Positions 58,601-64,000 of a stretch of 64,000 nt of DNA are shown in pieces. Every line of letters starts with the position of its first letter. The stretch's first letter is position 1. This stretch comes from Hofstenia miamia (taxonomy: Eukaryota > Xenacoelomorpha > Acoela), in NCBI GenBank assembly GCA_004352715.1, contig SCFE01000035.1:1617407-1681406 (forward strand), written 5' to 3'. The notes beneath the pieces were generated by a model. That model did not search any database, had not been told where the DNA came from, and saw nothing but the letters and a program-made list of their open reading frames with translations. The translations under genes and the position numbers were made by a program.

Positions 58601-58922
58601 TTGGAGATAATGATAATTATTTAGAAATGCAAATGATTTTAAATGTTTTTTATTTTCACAAATTACAACTTCGAAATTAGACCTATCATTTTTCAAGGGG
58701 AGAGGAGCGGAAATAACTTGGTAACATTTTTCAATAAAATAGGTGTTGCCCATCTTCCATTTCAAAACTCCTAAGCCCTTACTGACAATATTGGTTTTAT
58801 TGAACAGTAATCTTTTATGGTAAAATACATTGTATGGATTGATGACAAGAATAGAAATTTTTTTCTAATTTGAAATGAAAATTTAGTTCCATACCATTTG
58901 CAATGTATTCTTCAGTGTTCAT
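46628..58922 (-). CDS. HDC: Histidine decarboxylase (PLP-dependent), 14 coding exons
   Basis: Converts histidine to histamine in the cytosol. Exons: 58895-58922, 57843-58015, 56835-56948, 56422-56541, 55864-56004, 55075-55218, 54363-54429, 54154-54316, 49802-49881, 49740-49759, 49564-49662, 49348-49449, 48649-48801, 46628-46915. All borders are GT/AG, and phases add up to 563 codons plus TAA. Family features: 'KPDVQPGYL', 'THWQSP', 'SSPACTELE', '[11 protein letters not shown]' (PLP-stacking His), '[16 protein letters not shown]' (Asp273), '[12 protein letters not shown]' (PLP Lys305), 'PLYLSH' (loop Tyr337) and '[11 protein letters not shown]'. The Ser after W-Q-I-P-L is Gly in DOPA/tyrosine decarboxylases and Ser in HDC, deciding the call. 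Odd points: Asn follows the PLP Lys, where Trp is usual; exon 10 is only 20 nt; the C-terminal tail is short compared with mammals. Confidence 0.92.
46921..48648. other. HDC intron 13
   Basis: Contains a LINE C-terminal relic (47703-47990). At 48008-48350 several GCGGGTG-type words occur in both orientations, making this stretch locally GC-rich; it may be a small unclassified element. Confidence 0.5.
47703..47990 (+). pseudogene. LINE reverse-transcriptase C-terminal relic
   Basis: The plus-strand frame ends with '[18 protein letters not shown]' followed by '[10 protein letters not shown]', matching the LINE tail '..lWN.LP..ir...sl..FK..lk..l'. The preceding '[15 protein letters not shown]' fits the 'R....F.~P' segment just ahead of it. 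The polymerase domain is absent. It sits antisense in HDC intron 13. Confidence 0.55.
50099..51207 (+). mobile_element. Mariner-superfamily transposon, copy 1, with a 3' internal deletion
   Basis: Perfect ends start CAGGGTGCGTCAGAAGTAAC at the left, with the reverse complement at the right. TA lies directly outside both ends (50097-50098, 51208-51209). Length is 1109 bp. Compared with copy 2 it lacks 266 bp that correspond to 51952-52217, joined at a 1-bp overlap. It lies in HDC intron 8, antisense to the gene. Confidence 0.92.
50285..51235 (+). CDS. Mariner-superfamily transposase lacking the third catalytic Asp
   Basis: The frame is open from ATG 50285. Residues 1-75 form an arthropod-type HTH region ('[16 protein letters not shown]', '[17 protein letters not shown]', 'GRKRSAT'). 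A second HTH is around 85-112 ('[18 protein letters not shown]'). Catalytic positions are Asp158 in 'WWSDEACF' and Asp243 in '[11 protein letters not shown]'. At residue 274 the frame passes the deletion point ('RRGPIEW'), loses the 'SPDLTP.DFFLWG' block with the third Asp, and reads on through the right terminal repeat into the flank, with a stop at 51235. It could still bind DNA but should not cut. Confidence 0.88.
   Translation: MAFRLTKEQRVAAVKYYYKSNDNSAAASRMLSSEFQIHEVQGRNIKAIIKKFEETGSVNDAPKSGRKRSATSDAKGDELIESLQRSPQKSSRRLSGELSISASSVLRLLHSRNLKPYIPRLLHALHDGDADRRLQFAETFLNLVNDNETVIDNIWWSDEACFKLNGHINRHNCVYWSETNPRVVIEKEGNLPGVTVWAAISSNGLIGPIFFDDTVHGNNYLEMLQTHFWPRVKDNNNCYFQHDGAPPHYALVVRQWLDDNFGGRWLGRRGPIEWLVWLYIWMPVYMLLCCYVFSSSYIKSGVTSDAPCIYIEIKII
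51630..51931 (+). pseudogene. Different mariner transposase, N-terminal fragment ending at a single N
   Basis: About 100 residues from ATG 51630 include '[20 protein letters not shown]', '[19 protein letters not shown]' and '[20 protein letters not shown]', the two HTH motifs and the GRP linker of mariner-family transposases. It is unrelated in detail to the neighbouring element. It stops dead at the N (51932), beyond which the 3' end of another family begins, in a different frame. The join is probably artificial. Confidence 0.8.
51933..52318 (+). mobile_element. Copy 2 of the CAGGGTGCGTC mariner-superfamily element, 3' end only
   Basis: It starts at the single N within the transposase codons that copy 1 shares ('RRGPIEW') and continues '[20 protein letters not shown]' to a stop near 52179. 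The 3' UTR and right terminal repeat are near identical to copy 1, ending at TA 52319-52320. It contains the block with the third catalytic Asp (S-P-D-L-T-P) that copy 1 lost. The 5' part is missing because of the join. Confidence 0.88.
52319..52341. repeat. AT microsatellite at the transposon end
   Basis: A (TA)n run directly follows the right terminal repeat of copy 2. Confidence 0.85.
52350..52890 (+). pseudogene. Tc1-like transposase relic in HDC intron 8
   Basis: Scattered plus-strand pieces are in the right order. '[20 protein letters not shown]' (about 52410-52460) holds the first catalytic Asp. A 'W' run near 52510 corresponds to the W-G block. '[18 protein letters not shown]' (about 52710-52764) holds the third acidic position in S-P-D. 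The end '[12 protein letters not shown]' resembles the 'i...W..l' tail. Many stops and small deletions lie between. The terminal repeats were not found. Confidence 0.65.
53165..53792. mobile_element. piggyBac-like element flanked by TTAA in HDC intron 8
   Basis: TTAA at 53161-53164 and 53793-53796. The ends are inverted with mismatches: CCCATTCGAGGCCA at the left, CCCCTTCGACCCTG read inward from the right. The 628-bp interior contains the Cys-rich C-terminus of a piggyBac-type transposase on the minus strand. It is shorter than an autonomous element, so internally deleted. Confidence 0.75.
53461..53740 (-). pseudogene. piggyBac-type transposase fragments with Cys-rich C-terminus
   Basis: The minus strand reads '[20 protein letters not shown]' then 'FND' and a stop. 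This is the C-terminal cross-brace zinc domain of piggyBac transposases (R-x-x-x-Y-x-C-x-x-C...L-C...C-F). Upstream in another frame '[20 protein letters not shown]' looks like an acidic N-terminal part, so the DDE core was deleted between them. Confidence 0.6.
55029..55050. repeat. AT microsatellite in an HDC intron
   Basis: A (TA)n run lies about 25 bp beyond the donor of the exon at 55075-55218. Confidence 0.85.
57612..57680. mobile_element. Fragment of the GCGGATGTTA MITE family
   Basis: AAGCGGATGTTAGGTGAT matches the left end of the MITE at 19188-19335. The right part is degraded. It lies in HDC intron 2. Confidence 0.4.
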
Positions 58923-60743
58923 TTCAGCACATCTAAAATATTGAAATTAGAATATTTTAAACGCTAGATGGCATAAAAGCAAGCAATTGTAAAATTGCAT
59001 GTCATTGAATAAAAGATAAATGGTTTCAAAGTTCATTTTATAACTGAGTTTGGAAAAATTCGGTTAACAATTGTCATGAACATAAAATTTAAATCAAACA
59101 TCTATATATTTTTATCTTCAAATTAATTTAACTTACGTTATTCTGTTGCAATGCTAAGTTATTATATTGTATATCGATTTCAAATTAATCTATTTCAATT
59201 TCAATTTAATCTAAGTTTATTTCAATTTAATCTAAGTCAAATTCAAATAAATCTTAGAAAAATTCAAATTAATCAAATATAGAAAATCATTCTAGGCCTA
59301 CTCCATGTAACATATGTACCATGTTTTTATACAATTGTTATTGAAAAGCATTAATGTTTTTTATTCAAGGGAGTTTATATATGAATTCTAAATTTTTAAA
59401 CCTCTGAATGAATACTATTATTGTAACATAGTGCACCTCTCACCCAAATAAAGGTTGCTGAAGTGCATCCAACTCACGTTTAAAAATAACTTCTCAAATA
59501 CCATAGAGAAAATGCTAAAAACATATTCGCCAGTTAAAACTACACAAACTGAGTACAGACTAAGCCATCTGGAAAATAAAATTAATGAATTTATGGTGAG
59601 AATCACCCCAATTGCGTGCCTAAGTTCGATGTTATTAGCATTATGTGACTTAAGCATGGATGAACTTGCCTAAAGTGAATCAGACTTTCTAATGAATAAA
59701 TATTTTGAAGGAAGTTCAGTGTTTGTGAATATAGAGTTATATGGTTCTCATATCGCAAATCCATCCCATTCATGATATATTTAGAAAAAGTATTTTAATA
59801 TGTCTAAAGATATATAAGCTTCTGAGATGGAATTGGGTTCGGGTGGAAAAAGTATTTTTTTAGATTTAATATTATTATTGCAATTTGTTGTGATCATTGT
59901 AATGTGTATTATTTCGAGCACATTTTAACTTGGTTTTAGATTGTTTACAGAATAATTAAGTTGGATTAAAAAGAACTAACTTGCATCCAGAGTGTTTATA
60001 ATGCTAAGAAGATAATTGCTAAATCAAAAAGTAAACTAATCATCAGCATGAATGACTTAAACAAAAGGTTTAGGATTGTTAAAAATTTTATCGTGCATCT
60101 GCTAATATTTCAGTTTGTCATGAATGAATTATCGTCTGAAATAAAAGATTTGAATGTCGAGCTGTTTTTAAATAAGCACCTTGTCGATCGGAGCGAGACT
60201 TCTCTTCTTGTTGACTTAATGTGACTAAAAGAAGCTCCTCACTGGCAGCTGAAACCATAGAAACCTTAGAAATACTAAATGATTTTTCAAAACATCAAAA
60301 AAATTAAATTTTAAGTACGAATTAATGAACTCTAATTTTTATCAATTTAATACTTGAGGATTTTTTAAATTCGGGTTGAAATCGAGTTGAAATCTGGTTG
60401 AAATTTTCATTTCGAGTTCGGATTGAGCGAATCAGGTTCAGGTCAGTTTACAAAATTTCAACCTGATTCCACCTGTTTCAGATTATTTTTCAGTGATGGT
60501 ACATTTAATAAATCAACCAAGATTACATTATAATACCAGTTCTATGTACAAATAGTAATAGTTTCTTGCTTCTAATAATTGTGTTAATAGTACTATCTTA
60601 TTATTAAGAATGGTACTAATAGAGATGTCAAAAAATTATGAAACACAATAGAAATTCACTGCAATAAAAAAATCCATATTCTAGAATAACATTAATGTAA
60701 AGCTACATTTGTTAGATGGAATAGCCCTAGAGTGATTTTCTGC
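58923..60743. other. HDC upstream region
   Basis: A non-coding AT-rich stretch that would hold HDC untranslated exons and promoter; none can be pinpointed. 59165-59280 contains several diverged relatives (AATTTAATCTAAGT-type) of the 21-bp repeat further on. Confidence 0.45.
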
Positions 60744-61205
60744 ATTGGATTAATTCGAATTTGACTTGGATTAATTTGAATTTGACTTGGATTAATTCGA
60801 ATTTGACTTGGATTAATTCGAATTTGACTTGGATTAATTCGAATTTGACTTGGATTAATTTGAATTTGACTTGGATTAATTTGAATTTGACTTGGATTAA
60901 TTTGAATTTGACTTGGATTAATTCGAATTTGACTTGGATTAATTTGAATTTGACTTGGATTAATTCGAATTTGACTTGGATTAATTTGAATTTGACTTGG
61001 ATTAATTCGAATTTGACTTGGATTAATTTGAATTTGACTTGGATTAATTCGAATTTGACTTGGATTAATTTGAATTTGACTTGGATTAATTCGAATTTGA
61101 CTTGGATTAATTTGAATTTGACTTGGATTAATTCGAATTTGACTTGGATTAATTTGAATTTGACTTGGATTAATTCGAATTTGACTTGGATTAATTTGAA
61201 ATTGG
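60744..61205. repeat. 21-bp tandem array, ~22 copies, with a 42-bp higher-order pattern
   Basis: The unit is TTGGATTAATTYGAATTTGAC. It is almost uniform except for one C/T site. At the left the variant order is irregular (T, C, C, C, T, T, T); then C and T alternate regularly to the right end, so the array grew mainly by duplication of 42-bp dimers. The period is a multiple of three and both strands read open (7-residue repeats), which I regard as a by-product of the period. Confidence 0.95.
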
Positions 61206-64000
61206 GATATATCTGAACTTGACTTAGATTAATTTGAAGATAAAAGCGTATAGTTAAATCATCATAACAAAGTACCATTAGTACCGTTAATAGTGGCAAG
61301 AAACTGTTATTTATATGCACAGAATTGTTTGTGTAAGGCTATATTTGTTGATTGCTTACTGTGTCTGTATTTATGAAAAATACCAAAAAATGCTACAAGT
61401 AGTATCTTCTGGACTTCATACAATTTTGTGTTTTGCTCAGAGAAAATAGCACCAATATGTGCATAAGGTGCTGCAACCACCGTGTCCCAGCCCCAAAGCA
61501 CTTTCGACCTTGCCTAAATTGGATTTCACTTTCTAATGTAGAATTTTCTTAAGGAAAATCTTAAGCAGAAGTTCAGTGTTTGTGTGTTTTCCACACGATT
61601 ATGGATTGTATGTTTCATAAATACAGGAAGCAATTGCCCAACATAATGTTGTAATAACAGTTCTAAGATGCGGCAGTTTAACGAAGAGGAATTTGTTAGA
61701 GTTTTAGATTTAGGGTCTTAATTTTGAGTTTATTGAATCCTATCTATTGGGCTCCAGTTTGTACAGAACATTCTTATTTATATCAATATCTATGCCAAAC
61801 TAAATTCAAAATTTGTTGATTGAGTGCTCACAGTCAAGTTTTGACATTTTCGAAGCTTGATGATTTTGATCTTTTAAGTTGAATTTGTATTTCCAATCAA
61901 TTTTGTAGATATGTAAATATTGATTTATGTGTGTATATATATATATATATATATTAAATTTGTGTAAATATATTCAGTCGTAATAGTACTATGTACATAG
62001 AATAACAGTTCTTAGCTACTAATAACAGGGCTTTTGGTACTTTTTGGTACTCTCTGCAATAAAAAGCAAATCCATATTTATCAACAGCATTTGTGTAAAA
62101 CACTTCACATATGTGACATGGAATGACTGAAGAGTGATAGTCTATATTTGATTAAATTGAATTTAATGTAGCATAATTTGAGTTGGCCCATGATTTATTT
62201 GACTTTGTTTAAGATAAATTGACGTAGACTAACTTGAAATTGGGTTAGATTAATTGGAAGGTAAAACTATGTTGGTAGGTAACACACGCCGTATTTCAAA
62301 ACCTGACATAAATTAATTACATTCAATAATAGAATATCTGTGAAGTACTTATCTGTAAATATATTTTAAAAAGTGGTATATCTAAGAAAAGACTTTAATT
62401 ATGATAGAAATGATAAGCTGTAAGACTTTTATATAATACAGCAGAATCTTTTGGATCAAGGCGTACGAATATCATGACCTAGCGATTTGCTGCCCAAGAA
62501 AAAAGTCAATTAATGGAGATGTTATGGAATAAAAATTGCAGTTTTGAAGAAAATTATTCCAAATATTCAATATAAAAAATTACCTCCATCTCTGTAACCT
62601 TGAAAAATAACATTTTCTTTTAAGCAAGGAGAAAATAAATGGTCATGTCAATGTTTTTGTAAACAAACCATAGTAGTCTATGCAAATAAGTGCAATAGCT
62701 TTCCTAAAATAATGCATTTCAGAATACTAAGCCTTAGATGTGTACTTCCCCTGGTGTGTATGCTTATATTTCTAAAAAGATCATGTTTATTATTCATGAC
62801 CTCATTATGTTTGAATCCAGTTTGATAAATATTATGAAAAGCAATTTTTTTAGGTAATGAGCAAAGAAATGTTAAAAAAATTACACCTTCTTAGCTTTGT
62901 TTTCTTAAATCAACTTTTGAATTTCCAACAAAGCAAGGCATTTGCAACTGTCTGGAATAGGACTTGTAACGATTGATTCATATTTGTGAACACTTCTGAG
63001 TTCACTAGCATTGTTCATTCGTGTTATTTTGAATTTGGTTTCATCACGAATTTTCAAATAGAACAATGCAATATAGATTCTAAATGGACACCTCATTAAA
63101 TGATACTTTAATAACCACAGAGGGGATCTATTCTAAACAAATATTTTTGTTCCTAACGAATAAAATTGATTTTTATATAATAAGCCTTCTATGTGGAAAT
63201 TTTTTTGCTATTGTTAAGTCTATCTGTATGTTTTGTATTTGTAAATAATTGTGTTTGTGTTTTTTGAATATATAAGAAATGCAAAATATTATTGCAAACA
63301 AATATTTATGTGATGGAATTCATTGCAGTGAATAGTTATACAAAAATAACTGATCTTCACAAGAGGGACGTCGTTTCTACTAAATCTCAACAAATACAGA
63401 CAAAACGAGAGCTATCACTTATCAATTATGCATTACTCCCTCCTATAATTCAAAGAAGGCATTGAAATATGTTACTAAAATGAGAAAACATGTTAATTTT
63501 TTAAAGAACTCGGGTCATGAAAGTATATTTACACCAATACGACAATGATGTGTATTCAAACAGGTACAGCAACTTTCCCGTTCATGATGTAAAAAGTAAA
63601 TTTCATGTTATGGAACTTATAATTATAAAAGGGTGTATGAAGCTTCAAATTATATTTTTTGAAACACGTTTTGGAATCCCAAGGAAAAATTTGTGAAAAA
63701 ACTTTAAATTTTGAAAAAAGTGGGAATAATTGTGTAGATTGATTAAAAGCCTTATAAATTAGATATTCGTAAAACAATCAACCTTGAGTTGCATATAAAA
63801 TCATTTTTAAGCAAGTGAATACATTTTCATTCCAGCGGTAAAAAACAATACAAGTAATAAATCGAAAGATGGTCTTGATTAAAATTGAAATGAAAAATGC
63901 AGAGAACAGGAACAATAATAACTTAGACTGCAAATTGCTAGTAAATTTAATGTAGAATTGAAATTTTTTAGTGGGCTTAAAGAAAATTCAATTTTTGAAA
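61206..64000. other. AT-rich terminal stretch without recognised genes
   Basis: Contains a (TA)n run at about 61936-61955 and segments similar to 59.6-60.7 kb: TTTCTAATG...GAAGTTCAGTGTTTGTG at about 59685-59730 and 61530-61583, and TAGTACTATGTACATAGAAT-like sequence near 61986. This points to an old local duplication. ORFs of 63-73 codons show no family features. Confidence 0.45.

Noticed and set aside
46628-58922. Aromatic L-amino-acid or tyrosine decarboxylase as the identity of this gene
   Set aside because: The Ser after W-Q-I-P-L, N-P-S-K at the PLP site and the general match favour histidine decarboxylase.
60727-61320. 197-codon protein with a 7-residue repeat
   Set aside because: The 21-bp period keeps both strands open. 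No start context, no non-repeat domain, and the opposite strand is equally open.

Overview
This window is animal (metazoan) nuclear DNA. It is very AT-rich, its genes are split by introns with GT...AG borders, and it is crowded with eukaryotic transposons (Tc1/mariner, hAT, piggyBac, PIF/Harbinger, a Crypton-like tyrosine-recombinase element, LINEs, a Penelope-like fragment). No prokaryotic gene organisation is visible. An invertebrate is likely; the sequence does not let me name the phylum or species.

Three host genes can be recognised, all on the minus strand: a single-exon mitochondrial ribosomal protein uL30m (6362-6898), a split L-xylulose reductase/DCXR-type short-chain dehydrogenase (7907-15958), and a histidine decarboxylase whose whole coding sequence I could rebuild as 14 exons and 563 codons (46628-58922). 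They show no shared pathway.

Layout: 1-6.3 kb holds a CRE/CCAAT/TATA promoter-like cluster, a head-to-head Penelope-like inverted repeat, a LINE reverse transcriptase relic and a small TTAA-flanked MITE. 6.3-16 kb holds uL30m and DCXR; the large DCXR first intron carries an IS630-like and a Tc1-like relic. 16-30 kb is a transposon graveyard: a fold-back element with clustered internal sites, an hAT relic, a mariner with a 21-bp minisatellite, a Tc1 relic, two Crypton-like copies (one split by a Harbinger element), a piggyBac remnant and a young LINE with foreign-looking codon use. 31-38.6 kb holds LINE and unclassified transposase fragments, a PHD-finger ORF, a nested fold-back repeat and an hAT element with a perfect 8-bp target duplication. 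About 38.6-46.6 kb is a nearly CpG-free block without recognised genes but with a few exon-like segments. 46.6-58.9 kb is the HDC gene, whose intron 8 trapped several transposons. 59-64 kb is mostly empty apart from a roughly 460-bp array of 21-bp repeats.

The assembly is imperfect: four N gaps (5550-5749, 26444-26890, 34416-35415, 39630-39897) and four single-N joins (15757, 23285, 38141, 51932), each at an AT repeat, inside a transposon or at an exon edge. Several 'broken' features may therefore be assembly damage rather than biology.
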